64,000 nucleotides of DNA from assembly GCF_016802725.1 (NCBI RefSeq), contig NC_052665.1, forward strand, positions 1,550,001-1,614,000, given 5' to 3'. The notes beneath the pieces were generated by a model that worked only from the letters and a program-made list of their open reading frames with translations, was not told the origin of the DNA and did no database searches. Source of the stretch: Solenopsis invicta (lineage: Eukaryota; Arthropoda; Insecta; Hymenoptera; Formicidae). Shown here one piece after another: positions 1 to 9,900 of the stretch (position 1 is its first letter; every line of letters starts with the position of its first letter). A program made the position numbers and the translations under genes.

Positions 1-436
1 AATGTATCGATTTTCTTACGGACGGAAGAAAATAATCGTTCGTGGCATTTCAACAATCCGCGTGATCTCGCAATGGACTGGGATAACGAGCGATCGGCCG
101 AGAATTGAAAGTGGAACAACGGAAAGTGTGTCGACAACGAAACAATTCAACGCGTTCGTTATTTGGCAGTCATCAAACCTGGGCTTCAAACCTCGGCTCA
201 GTTTATTTCGTGGCTGGATTGAAATTGTATAGGAAAAATATATTCATATTTCAACCGGAAGCCACATTGATTTTTTTAAAGCACGAAACTAATTACATAT
301 CTCTCCTGTTCTACAATGAAATATCAAAAAATTGCTGTGTAATATTTTAATAAAAAATATTTATATATGTATGTTAAACAATGATTATATAATACATTAC
401 GTTATTAAAATTGATAAAAAAAACAATTTGACTCAC
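1..436. other. Left flank, no gene seen
   Basis: Positions 1-235 are of moderate GC content and unique in the window; the rest is AT-rich. Short open frames occur on the plus strand, but none has a convincing start, splice border or domain. If the micro-exon at 437-472 is real, this stretch would be the intron 3' of it on the minus strand. The first bases of that intron (GTGAGTCAAATT) resemble those after the plus-strand micro-exon at 20464-20511 (GTAAGTCAAATT). Confidence 0.5.
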
Positions 437-472
437 CGATCTGATGCATAGCGGCGGAGTTGAAACTGCAAT
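437..472 (-). other. Putative 36-nt micro-exon, copy 1
   Basis: Read on the minus strand, a 36-nt segment lies between an acceptor (TATGTTACAG) and a consensus donor (GTGAGT). Its body shares CAACTCCGC and GC..TGCATC-type blocks with the plus-strand copies at 5349-5392 and 20464-20511, and the ~45 nt upstream of the acceptor also match the 5349 copy: TCAAAAATAA sits at the same +35 offset. It lies 1.25 kb downstream of module A(-), as expected for the second exon of that module. One frame reads IAVSTPPLCIRS with no stop. Homology and splice borders are seen directly. Use as an exon is inferred. It could also be a decayed duplicate that kept its splice sites by chance. Confidence 0.5.
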
Positions 473-1726
473 CTGTAACATATAAACATATCTGCATTGT
501 AATGGAATCAAAAATAATTAATATCTATTATAAAAAATTATTTTACGGATATTAAATTTTTTAATTTAATTTAAATAAATATAATATTTTGTAAAATAAT
601 CACACACGTACACATAACTTTAATAAGATCTCTTCATTAAAACTTTTATAATATTTTATGAAAATGAAAATCTAATGTATATATAAATTGTACAATCACT
701 GTGGAAATAAAAAATATCCTGAAAATTTATAGAGTAAATTTATTAATATTTTACGTGTATTAAAAGAGAGACAATCTCTTAAATTAATGAAAAAATCTTA
801 AAATGGATCACATACATAAGCAAAGAGTTAAAATGAGTGCGAATGTACTTGTTTCAGTAAATTTGATTGGCATGATAATATTATAGCGTAAGTGAGCACA
901 AATTTACATCGATAAACCACCTTACGCTAATATATTATGCCAGAATTAGAATTAAACTAAGCGAAAATAAATGCGAACGAATACGAACGAACAATTTGGT
1001 TCAATAAATGTCACCCGCTATATTTGTCTGAATCTAGACACTAAAAAATATTAATTCTATTTCTAAAAAACTATCACTCAATTTGATGCTTAATTCGATT
1101 AATTCATGATGAACTTATGATCATATAAACTTATAAAATATTTTTAATAAATATTTAATACTTGCTTAATTCAAACAATTCACATTATGTATTTTTCTAC
1201 GTTTATGCAAAAATGTTTAAAATAAATATTTCAAATAAATGATGAGTGTATTTTAATATTATTATCAAGAAAATATTCATTTTTTGTTAAAATGACAATT
1301 ACTTAAGAAGTAAAATTAATTTTGAGTAATTGTTTATTTTAGAACGAGAATATTTTTCTGCCGTATCAGCACATTGTATGCACAATATCAAATGAGAAGT
1401 ATATTACACTGAGAAAAACATCAAAGTGTTTAGAAACAAATTACTTATGACTTTATTGGTTATAAAAAATTTGAAGAAAAAATATACAATTTTATGAACG
1501 ATATATATCTCATATCTGTGAGATACAATATATTTCATTCTGTTCATTAATGGTTGGTTGGTAATTATTAAGAATAAAGGCATCAAATCTTAATAAAAAT
1601 GCACTCATTCAACGCGTTTTCACTCAATTGAAAGAATCTGGAAAAAAATGTGGCGATCGCGCAAAGCGAATTATTAAATGTTAAAGTTAGAGAATTAGAG
1701 CTAATAACTAATATAATGTTACTCAC
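473..1726 (-). other. AT-rich intron-like stretch of module A(-)
   Basis: Very AT-rich sequence between the donor of module A(-) and the acceptor at 473-475. No coding potential is visible. A second acceptor-like motif on the minus strand (TTTTTTTCCAG, near 1639-1649) could define another small exon. The part next to 473 aligns with the sequence upstream of the 5349 micro-exon, so the duplication reaches into this intron. Confidence 0.4.
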
Positions 1727-2245
1727 CATAAGGGTTGCTCCGCCGTTGCTCGATGCCCCCCGGGCTTCCGCCTCCTCTCGGATTCCAATGCACAAAACAT
1801 CACTCGCGAACAAAAGATTAATTACGGTTGCGCGATAATTATCGAAGCAATGCGCGACACTTTACTAACTCCCGGCGAAGCGACATCACCACGTAGCGAA
1901 AGGGACACACGATTGCGCGAGGTTATGATCCAGAAGATCGATATTCGTCGGAGCATTTATTTCATTGTCGCATACGAAAAAGTAGCGGCGCGTACTAATT
2001 GTAAGACTGCAAGCTGTTCGACATCGGTGATAGCACGCGAGCTGATGCGCGATGCGTTGGTTGAACCGACAGGTCGCAGTGATTCGGTCGGGGTGAATTT
2101 ATCTTGTTGACTTTCACGTCATCCCGCAAGAACAACAACACGCGCGTCTCCGAGCAATCTCGTTGTCTCCGAATGTTTATTTCACTGCGTATTACTCACG
2201 AAAACTCGGACGTACGTACAGAGAGAACTCCATTCGCCATATTGA
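1727..2245 (-). other. First-exon module A(-), apparently non-coding
   Basis: On the minus strand this runs outward from the CRE at 2246-2253 to a consensus donor, GTGAGT, at 1726-1721. Its last ~110 nt align with the three other modules. Shared blocks include TTCGCGAGTG, a GTGC..TG box where B(+) has its ATG, GAGAGGAGGCGGA, GCATCGAGCAACGG and the terminal TTATG just before the donor. The ATG present in B(+) is replaced by ATTGG here, and a 1-nt insertion near the end shifts frame relative to B(+), so no conserved protein start remains. It may act as an alternative or untranslated first exon, or be a degenerate duplicate. The exon 5' end is not defined by sequence. Confidence 0.5.
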
Positions 2246-2253
2246 TGACGTCA
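2235..2253 (-). promoter_or_regulatory. CRE plus GCCAT box of the A(-) arm
   Basis: A perfect CRE palindrome, TGACGTCA, lies at 2246-2253, with a YY1/Pho-type GCCAT core (CGCCATAT) next to it. The mirror copy is at 4043-4061. The pairing and spacing are kept between arms, which fits a promoter driving transcription outward from the palindrome centre. CREB/ATF and YY1/Pho binding to such motifs is established; function here is inferred. Confidence 0.45.
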
Positions 2254-2655
2254 TGCGAACAGGTACGCGTACGTACGGCACGAAGCTCGCGGCGAGAGAG
2301 GCTCGCCGTTGCTAAGTTCACGCTTTACGCCGAGGAGAAACGGGCGGAAAACGTCCGTTACGAAGCGAGGACGGCGGTCATCTCCACTCGCGTCTGTCGC
2401 ACGGCGCGACGGCGAAGAGTCAACACACACGACTCAGGACGATCGTCACCGTACACAATACTCATTTCACTCTACATTACAGAACATAAACACTCGCGAA
2501 CTGTGGCTGTAAGACACACGCGGCAAGAGACATATGGAGGTTGCACGATCCGCGCCCATCGAACTGCGTAGTCGCTACACCACGTCGCCACCAGTCCGTC
2601 GACTACTGTCCCGTCGGCTACTGACCCATCGCCCGTCGGCAGCTAAACTACGAGT

Positions 2656-2789
2656 GCTTTCCAGCTACGACACAAGTCGACACTGTGTAACACAGTGTCC
2701 ATTAGTGTAAGAGAGAAAATGTTAGTTGTCTCACTCACACTAATGAACACTGTGTTACACAGTGTCGACTTGTGTCGTAGCTGGGAAGC
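2656..2789. mobile_element. 134-bp near-perfect hairpin element inserted in the left arm
   Basis: Two 53-nt arms, 2656-2708 and 2737-2789, are inverted complements with only two mismatches, around a 28-nt loop. Each arm contains the smaller palindrome ACACTGTGTAACACAGTGT. The right arm of palindrome A lacks it: both arms continue from CGGCAGCT to CTCCTCGTCG, but the left has this insert between them. It therefore looks like a MITE-type insertion that post-dates the inverted duplication or escaped conversion. No clear target-site duplication is visible. If transcribed, the stem would be long enough for Dicer processing. Confidence 0.7.
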
Positions 2790-2810
2790 TCCCTGCGCAT
2801 ATCGCAATGG

Positions 2811-3195
2811 CTCCTCGTCGCGCAATTGTCGGAATCGAGCTCCCTGCGGATCTACCTACCGCGATGAAAAGATACAAAATCGGCGATCCACCGCACGTCC
2901 ATCGTCCCGCCATGCTCCAGTGTTCCACTGCTAGTGACGCCCCGCACCGCCGAAATACGTCACGTAGCCGCTGTATCCGTCGCCGTTGTCCCATCGACTG
3001 CTGGCCCGTCGGCCGGCGCTCGTCACCCGTCGTTCGCCGAAATAAGCATTCCGCGACGGCTCCTCGTCATACGATTGTTGGAATCGAGAATCGAGCTTTC
3101 TGCGGATCTACCTACCGCGACGAAACGAGACACGAAATCGATCTATCGATCCACCGCGTGTCCACCCGCCGCCACCTGCGATGTTTCGCTACTAG
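2811..3195. repeat. Tandem units L1-L2 in the left arm
   Basis: Unit L1 (2811-3059) and partial unit L2 (3060-3195) both begin with CTCCTCGTC and share a GATCTACCTACCGCGA block followed by GATCCACCGC. A partial unit lies just left (about 2580-2643: the GTCGACTACTG...CGTCGGCAGCT block). They pair with mirrored units R1-R2 in the other arm. Internal tandem repeats inside long inverted repeats are a hallmark of Foldback-class elements, though unequal exchange in a duplicated promoter could also produce them. Confidence 0.7.
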
Positions 3196-3218
3196 ACCGC
3201 GGCGCAGCGCGGCGCTAG

Positions 3219-3740
3219 CTAGTAGTGGAGCACGGGAACATGGCGGGTGGACGGTGGATGTGCGGTGGATCGCCGATCGATTTTGTATCTCGTTTCATCG
3301 CCGTAGGTAGGTCCGCAGGGAGCTCAATTCCGACAATTGTGCGACGAGGAGCCGTTGCGATATGCGTATTTCGGCGTACGACGGGTGACGAGCGTCGGCC
3401 GACGGGCCAGCAGTCGACGGGCGGACGGCGGTGGCGGCGGCGGCGACACAGCAACTACGCAATTCGGTGGTGCGTGGCGCCACTCCAGTAGTGTGGCATC
3501 GCGGGGGACGGTGGGCGGTCGTGTGATGGATCGCGAATCGATTTCGTGTCGCGTTCGTCGCGGTAGGCGGTGTGTAGATCCGGAGGAAGCTCGAATCTCA
3601 ATTCCGACAATCGTGCGACGAGGAGTCGCCGAGATGTGTACATTTCAGCTGCCGACGGGCGATGGGCCAGTAGCCGACGGGACAGTAGTCGACGGACTGG
3701 TGGCGACGTGACGTAGCGACTACGCAGGTCGGTGGGCGCG
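3219..3740. repeat. Tandem units R2-R1-R0 in the right arm
   Basis: This is the mirror image of the left-arm units: R2 at 3219-3351, R1 at 3352-3625 and a partial R0 at 3626-3740. On the minus strand each unit starts CTCCTCGTCGCAC. R1 carries a GGCGGCGGCGGC expansion (about 3427-3444) not matched in L1, so unit lengths differ (about 274 against 249 bp). Confidence 0.7.
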
Positions 3741-4042
3741 GACCGGGTGACCTCGTATGTCTCTTGTCGCGTGTGTCTCACAGCCACAGTTCGCGAGTGT
3801 TTACGTGCGGTAATGTAGAGTGAAATGAGTATTGTGTACGGTGACGATCGTCCTGAGACGTGCGTGTTGCATCTTCGCCGTCGTGCCGTGCGCCGAGCGA
3901 CGGACGCGAGTGAAGATGACCGCCGTCTTCGCTTCGCTTCGACGTTTCCCGTCCGTTTCTCTTCGGCGTAAAGCGTGAACTTTGCGATGACGAGCCTCTC
4001 TCGCCGCGAGCTTCGTGCCGTACGTACGCGTACCTGTTCACA

Positions 4043-4061
4043 TGACGTCATCAAAATGGCG
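4043..4061 (+). promoter_or_regulatory. CRE plus AAAATGGCG box of the A(+) arm
   Basis: TGACGTCA at 4043-4050 is followed three bases later by AAAATGGCG (4053-4061), a YY1/Pho-like core. Motif order relative to the outward transcription direction equals that of the A(-) arm. The donor of the downstream exon is about 430 nt away. A TATA box is not obvious. Confidence 0.45.
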
Positions 4062-4482
4062 AACGGAGTTCTTTGCACGTACTTTCGAGTTTTCGTGCGT
4101 AAATATTCGGACGAGACGGCGAGATCGCTCCGAGACGCGCGTGTTGTTGTTCTTGCGGGACGGTGTGAAAGTCAACAAGATAAATTCACCCCATGCGAAT
4201 CATTGCGAGCTTCGTCTGGCCAATGCATCGCGTGCTATCATCGTTGCCGAACGGTTTGCCGTGTGCGCGCAGCTACTTCGGTCGTGTCTCTTTCGTTGTT
4301 ACCTGACGATGTCCCATCGCCGCGCGCCGGGAGCAACGCCGTCAACAAAGCGTCGCGCGTTATTTTAGTAATTAGCTCGCGATCGTAATTGATATCGTTC
4401 GCGAGTGTTTCGTTGTGCACTGGATCTGAGAGGAGGCGGAGGCTCAGGACGAGCATCGGGCAACGGTGGAACAACCGTATGG
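4062..4482 (+). other. First-exon module A(+), apparently non-coding
   Basis: This is the plus-strand partner of A(-), ending in GTATGG followed by donor GTAAGA at 4483-4488. Conserved blocks shared with B(+) near the 3' end include GCGATCGTA, TTCGCGAGTG, the GTGCACTGG box (an ATG in B(+)), GAGAGGAGGCGGAGG and GAGCATCGGGCAACGG. As in A(-), the ATG is absent and the terminal part is one nucleotide longer than in B(+), so the B(+) frame is not kept. With the micro-exon at 5349-5392 it forms an exon1-exon2 pair. It is probably an untranslated first exon or a pseudo-copy. The 5' end is unknown; transcription would be expected to start within ~100 nt of the CRE. Confidence 0.5.
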
Positions 4483-5348
4483 GTAAGATTATTTATACAT
4501 TATTAAGTTTTGGTAGCTCGGCAAAAATCATTGTGATCCTATCCGCTAGCTATTCGTAATAAATCTCCAGTCCACGTAAAAGCCGCCGCGTTTTCCAATC
4601 TTCTCTGGTTGATAGATTAGCGAGGAACAAACGTACGCGGTTCATTTCATTCTAATTAAATTATGTTTCATTTTTGGTAAATTAGAGTCGTTTGCATTGT
4701 CCACTTTAGACGGACTCTAAAAGTGGAGTTTTCGGCAGAATTTCAGAATTGAGAATAGAATCTTGTTTTTAATTTCGTATATAAGAAATATTTCGGAAAT
4801 CAAAATATACATGCATGTACATAAAATATATATTAAATTATATTAGCACAGCCGTTGTTTTTAGCGAAATGGCTGCCGCAAAAAATTCTAAATTAGAAAA
4901 AATATAGCAAATAATTTCCTGTATGAATCGCATTTGATTGTGCTAAAATGCCTGTGCTAATTTAATAGACGTAGGTATTTCAAATAATCAGGATTGAGTA
5001 AATAGTTTTGACTAGTTCAAAAGTTAAACAATAAAGTTAAAAAGTTATTAATTTGTATCTCTCTTCAATTAGTTATTTTTAGAACACATAAGCTTTAATT
5101 TATTAACTTTTTCCCAAGTTAAAAAATCATCTATGCCAAAAAAGAAAAAATACATTTCCATAAAAAATATCTCTTTATTATTCCATAAATTTAACTTACA
5201 AATAAAATATTAAATCTATGTTAATTCACATTATAATTGTTTTGAATAATTTATCTTTAAAAATTTACGACTCTTTTTAAGTTAATATAAATTTAAAAAA
5301 AAATTATTTTTGACGTTGTTATAATTTGAATTTATATGCACTTTACAG
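4483..5348 (+). other. AT-rich intron-like stretch of module A(+)
   Basis: AT-rich DNA between the A(+) donor and the acceptor at 5346-5348. No gene is visible. It hosts the small inverted-repeat element at 4842-4961. Sequence just upstream of the acceptor aligns with the region upstream of the 437-472 micro-exon in inverted orientation. Confidence 0.4.
4842..4961. mobile_element. 120-bp MITE-like inverted-repeat element
   Basis: The ends ATTAGCACAG and CTGTGCTAAT are perfect 10-bp inverted repeats. The match continues with mismatches for about 10-15 further bases (a second TTTTAGC block inside each end). No coding capacity. A TA or AT duplication is possible but cannot be separated from the AT-rich background. 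Confidence 0.4.
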
Positions 5349-5392
5349 ATTAATGTTGCTGTGTTACAACTCCGCTGCTGCGCATCGATCCG
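5349..5392 (+). other. Putative 44-nt micro-exon, copy 2
   Basis: Bounded by CTTTACAG upstream and the consensus donor GTGAGTTA downstream. It begins ATTAATGTTG, exactly as the copy at 20464 begins ATTAATGTTA, and shares ACAACTCCGC and GCGCATCGATC with the minus-strand copy at 437-472. It sits 867 nt after the A(+) donor. The length is not a multiple of three (36 and 48 nt in the other copies), so using it in place of the 20464 copy would shift the frame. This fits a decayed or non-coding exon. Acceptor, donor and homology are seen directly; splicing is inferred. Confidence 0.5.
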
Positions 5393-5712
5393 GTGAGTTA
5401 TAAAATTTCTTTAATTTTAAAATAGTGTATTCGTAAAAGTTTATTGAATATGTATGCATAAACTAATCACTTAAAGATATCAAGTCGTCAAATTAGGTGC
5501 TTGTTCCGTTTAGCCAATATTCGATTAACTTTGATCTCGATTTAATTTATTCTTTATTTTTTTTTCTGGGAATTAGAACTAGAAAATTTACATTGGTGGT
5601 AATGGATATTGTAAATGAAGCAAGACGATGAAACGCGTCATGCGATCTTGACGGGCATCAACGATTGGTATTGCAAGTAACAAGTACAGTAATTAAATAA
5701 TCAATTACTCAC

Positions 5713-5913
5713 TCAAGAGTTGTTTTGCCAACGCATGATGCCTCTCCGGACCTCTTCCTCTCTCATTTTGGTTTCTTCATAGCACTCACACTGTATTCGT
5801 GGAAAACGTAATACGAGTACGATCGCGCGTATCGATCATTAAAATATGATCGCGCGACACTTTACACTCCCGAGATACGACGACGATAATCACACCACGT
5901 GCATTGTACTATG
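5713..5913 (-). pseudogene. Module B(-): decayed copy of the B(+) exon
   Basis: The minus-strand counterpart of 18634-18834. The donor GTGAGTAATTGA is retained at 5712 and below. An ATG at 5780-5778 corresponds to the B(+) start: both begin Met-Lys-Lys-Pro. Here the frame meets TGA after five codons, where B(+) has a short indel difference, and even in the realigned frame the last codon before the donor becomes a stop. The acceptor AG of B(+) (TTTTCGCAG) is changed to CGCAAC, so the upstream border is lost. These changes suggest a pseudogenised copy, though it could still act as an untranslated exon. No minus-strand micro-exon is found between it and palindrome A. Confidence 0.55.
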
Positions 5914-6112
5914 TTGCGAGAGAAGACGTAAAAAGTGCAATTACACCGAGCCGCGATGCGCACAATACCCGTGTCGTCTCGTTACTTTACGCAGTAAACA
6001 TTTCCAACCTGGTGGCGGAAATTCGGAAAATGTGCAATCGACTTCACACGTTTAAGCTTAGCTATCTGTCACGACGGTGCTGTATGGGCTAGCCATTGAT
6101 AATGACAACCTA

Positions 6113-6216
6113 GTTCCACTTACTTTACTATACTGTAAAAGAAGACAAAATGCAAGAAAATGCGATTATACCAAGCTAAATGCGCACGAAAGATGCTCGT
6201 GTCTATTAAGTTGATA
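6113..6216 (-). repeat. Partial extra copy of the B exon border (B')
   Basis: On the minus strand, ~100 nt repeat the segment around the B exon acceptor: GTGCGCAT, then a TTGGTATAATCG block, then CGCATTTT and TTCTTTTACAG followed by TATAGTAAAGTAAG. It is closer to B(+) (TTTCTTTTCGCAG, TATATCAAAGTG) than the adjacent B(-) copy is, and it keeps the AG. Its position directly upstream of B(-) suggests a local tandem duplication. Confidence 0.45.
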
Positions 6217-6934
6217 AATAATATGATAGATATATTAAAATTAATCGATTCCATATCTGCGACATTTAGTTGAAAATCGACAAATTCTCAAATAGCATCG
6301 AAAACTTTAACCTCTGATACAATGCGAATCAAGTCGACAGCTAATTAAGAATCATTCGAAAATATGTAACCGTAATTTAATATTATACGCGCGATACATT
6401 TCGAACGCGTAAATTCAGCGAAATATTCACGTTATTAATAAATGATCGATGTATCACGATTTTTCATCACATGAATTATACGCTATGACGATTCGAGTAT
6501 TACTCCGCTCTTTCAATTTAAAAATCTCGATTAAATTATATTGACGAAAAGTTCAAAAGCGCATTGCAAAATTAGTATTTCAGCATTGTTAAAGAATATA
6601 GCTATAACATTACTAAAGAGTATAACTATGGCCCGTAAATATAAAATTACTTTATAATTCCCACTCACTATCGTTTTGATGTCCACGTTGAGTTAATAAA
6701 TCACGTGAAATATATGTTTAATAGCCGTCGCTTTGATACGTCACTCATGACTCGTTAATCGCGGAAGTTAAGCAATCGCACGGCTTTGCGAATGACTAAT
6801 TGTTCGTACCGAATAATCGTGCTTTCTCCAAGTACTTATCGCTACCGCGTCTCGAGAGATAATAACATTACGACGCGCGAAGCGATTCGTGTCGGTTCGC
6901 CTGAGTTGCATAATACGTCATAATAACAATGCAC

Positions 6935-9900
6935 AAAACATTTAGAAAAAATTGTTGAAAAAAAGTAATAATGCTAAATTATAATTTCCAATTTTTACTC
7001 GTAATAAAAGTAAAAAATTTTTTTTTACTTTTTTTACTTTTTTTCTTTAAATTTTAATTCAACATTCACGGAAAGAACGACTTTGTTGAAATACAGATCT
7101 GAAAATATTTATGTAAATAATTATGGATTATTAAAATGATTACGTTACATCGAAGAAAAAGATTTTATAATCAAATATCAAATTTTTTTTTCTGTATCAA
7201 ATTGTTTTCTGATTACCAAATTTGATAACTTTACAAAATCGTTGTTCTTTCATTGTTGGATTAAATAATTTCTATTTAAAAAATTAATAATTTGCAATTG
7301 TACAAGTATCAAACAATATAATATAAAAAGTAATCTTTTTCTTTCTGGCTTTTTTTGTATTAAATACAATTCGTGATAATAGACTCGACAAAATTACAAG
7401 ATACGCTTCTTTGTATACAGTATTCAAAATTAAACTAAGATTACACCGAATTTGATTCTTTCTGTACAAATCTTCGTAGAATAAAATCCTCGCAATCGTC
7501 GTGTACACGCGTGATGGGAAGAGTCTTAACAAGCCACGTGGATGTTTCGCGTCTGACGAAATAAGATTCGAATCTTTCCGGGTGATCGCGAGAAGAGAGC
7601 AGTCAAGGGAATGAGGGGAGGATTAAGAGAGGAGATATACGCGAAGTGGCGGTGCACATCGAACAGGATGTAAGTAGAAGAACTCACGGACTGTCACCGG
7701 GACTACAAAGTGCGGGATGGTTGACGCGCCGGTAAAGGAAAGTCAGGAATATATCTCGCTTCTCATCTCCGCGCTCCCGTTGCAGTTATATTACTTCGCC
7801 TTCTTCATCGCAAGATTCTCTTCGCCAAGTTTTATGTTGTTGATGTAAAAGATCGTGCGACTATTAAAATCATTCCGAATATTTACATTCATTTGATACC
7901 GAAATGCAACGGTTCCAGAATATAAAAAAAAGTGAATTGTATAAAAGTATATTGCAATTCTATCGGTAGCACCGTTCGGAAGGAACGACTGTCAGTTGCG
8001 TAATATAGAGTGTCTGACGCGAGACTCGTGATTTAAATTGTCGTAGCTAAAAGCACGACGTGAGGAGCGTTCTGATTTATCGATGGACTATAGCAATGCG
8101 TGAGATATTTAACGATGCTTCATATTCGACAAATTAGTATCACACGGATAGGATGTAATCGTAAGGATCGCAAGAATTACACGACAAGAATCGCACCGAG
8201 AATTAATGATAAGTCTCGTCTTGTGTACAATCCCGTGTACGCAGAGTGGCGCGGAGGCCGGATCATCTTCTTGCTGACCTTGTAAGGAGGCAACCCCCTG
8301 GCGGATTCTGCTACGCGAGCAGCTAAACATTTGCCGCACGCTCGACTATCTATTCCTGTTCTCAGCAGTGCAAACGGCGAAGATTGCTCTGGACTACTGC
8401 TCAAACGCAGTAGTTACATCGGCAATACCGAACGTCCTGCTATCTGTCTCGAGATATCGGTCTTGTGCCGATTTAGATTGCCTTTTAGAACACGCTCGTA
8501 CGAAACAGGATGCCGGGTATTCCTTGATGTAAAGTGAACTTCTCAGAAACTGTTTGAAGATTCGTAAGCCTAAGGCCTCTTGCTTTTCAATGTGAAATAT
8601 TCTCATCGAAAATTTAATTCCATCTTTTCATGAAATCATTTTATTGAAAGATGAAGGGATATTTTTAATATCTCTCGATATAAAGTACTATGATATAATT
8701 TTATATTTAGTTTTTTTATATATATCTTAGGGATAGTAAATTTTTCCATCCTCAAAAATTTGATTAGTCTTTAATAAAAAAAAAAATCCCTAGACATACA
8801 CACCATTCGTAATGATTGGAATGCTCATTGAACGGTTACTCTGGTTCGCGACATTGTGCAATTGCGCAAGAAAGTACGTCGAGTTCCAGAACGAGTATAT
8901 CGCTGTTATCAGACATGTAGTTATCGAGTCCTTTTATCTGCGATGGCTGACGCCATCGGTAGCACGGCTTAACGTGTCCACGGAGCACACTCGTCTTGAT
9001 TTTTATGAGAGAGACGAAAGAGCGAAGCTGGACTCTCGCGTACGTATCTACCTACCGGAACATGTGCACGTGTGCACACACCGCATTCGAGTCGATTGGA
9101 TAAATTCAAACCGATATAAGGAATACCGTTACTACCGCGTGTCCGTGATACAGTCGTTGCTACTGAAACCGCAGTCTCGCGGTAATAGTGTTCCGAAGAA
9201 ATCTAGAGACGCGCTTTCTTCCTTCCCCGCATCGTGCATTCTGTTATCGCGCTTGAGACTTTGTTCGACGTTAACGTCCGAGCTCGCGTATCCTGTTTCA
9301 GGCTTTACAACGATGCTCGACTGGTGATACCAGCAGCAGCACAAGTTCTTTAAAACATCCCTTTTTATCTTTATCAAAATATATTATTCATAAAATTCAA
9401 ATAAAAAGATACATTCGAATGAAAATGTTTTTCGTCGAAGGTCTAATTTTATCGAAAAAAAAAAAATTTGAGCATTTCTCATTAACGTTAAAGTATTATC
9501 TCGCACAAACTAAAGCTCGTCTAATCTTTATATATCTATTATTGATATAGATATTCAAGTATACGCGAATCCTTTGAGTAAAGCTAGTTTTTTTTTTTTT
9601 TTTTTTTTAATTTTAATGAGATTTATATTGAAACTAAACAGGTACGTGTGAATTAACTCAGGCGTGAACTTGCGTATTGATGTAAGAAAATTCATTTAAA
9701 CAGGAGACACAAACCGTGATGCAGTATATGGATGGGATTAAAAGGAATATATCGTGAAATAGGAAAATGGCCAGGGATATCGCGGTGAGAGCAGAGGCGG
9801 ATCGGCAGTCAAGCGGAGGCAGGGCAGAGGTACGGCGCGGACCCGTAACGTTAACGCGGGCTAAACTACGCAACCTCGACGGGTATAAGTCGGGCTATTA

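Larger units (their letters stand above)
1727..4482. repeat. Palindrome A: 2.76-kb inverted repeat with ~23-bp spacer
   Basis: The left arm is 1727-3195 and the right arm 3219-4482. The spacer at 3196-3218 is itself GC-rich and partly palindromic. By eye the arms are about 90% identical from about 2104 to 2650 against 3640 to 4170. They are clearly more diverged toward the outer ends (1727-2100 against 4200-4482), although they still end at matching splice-donor positions. The left arm is longer mainly because of a 134-bp hairpin insertion at 2656-2789. The divergence between arms argues against an assembly fold-back artefact, which would be nearly identical. Possible natures are an inverted gene duplication kept similar by arm-to-arm conversion, or a Foldback-like element. 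Homology continuing outside the arms (micro-exons at 437 and 5349) favours the former. Confidence 0.85.
5610..6934 (-). repeat. Left arm of inverted repeat B
   Basis: On the minus strand this aligns, with gaps, to 17743-18958 on the plus strand. It covers an upstream promoter-like part (6700-6930), an AT-rich middle, the exon (5713-5913) and at least 100 nt of intron beyond the donor (shared TTGTTACTTGC and GTCTTGCTT blocks). Because homology runs past the donor into the intron, the repeat is a segmental inverted duplication, not a pair of transposon termini. Identity varies from about 60 to 80% by eye. Confidence 0.75.

Noticed and set aside
2104..4078. Similar open frames at 2104-2571 (+) and 3455-4078 (-) as two related genes
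   Set aside because: They are the same palindrome arm read in mirrored orientation, running opposite to the inferred outward transcription. The similarity is DNA-level, with frame-shifting indels.
8655..8794. Possible small inverted-repeat element with AGGGAT ends
   Set aside because: Complementarity is limited to AT-rich homopolymer-like sequence and could be chance.
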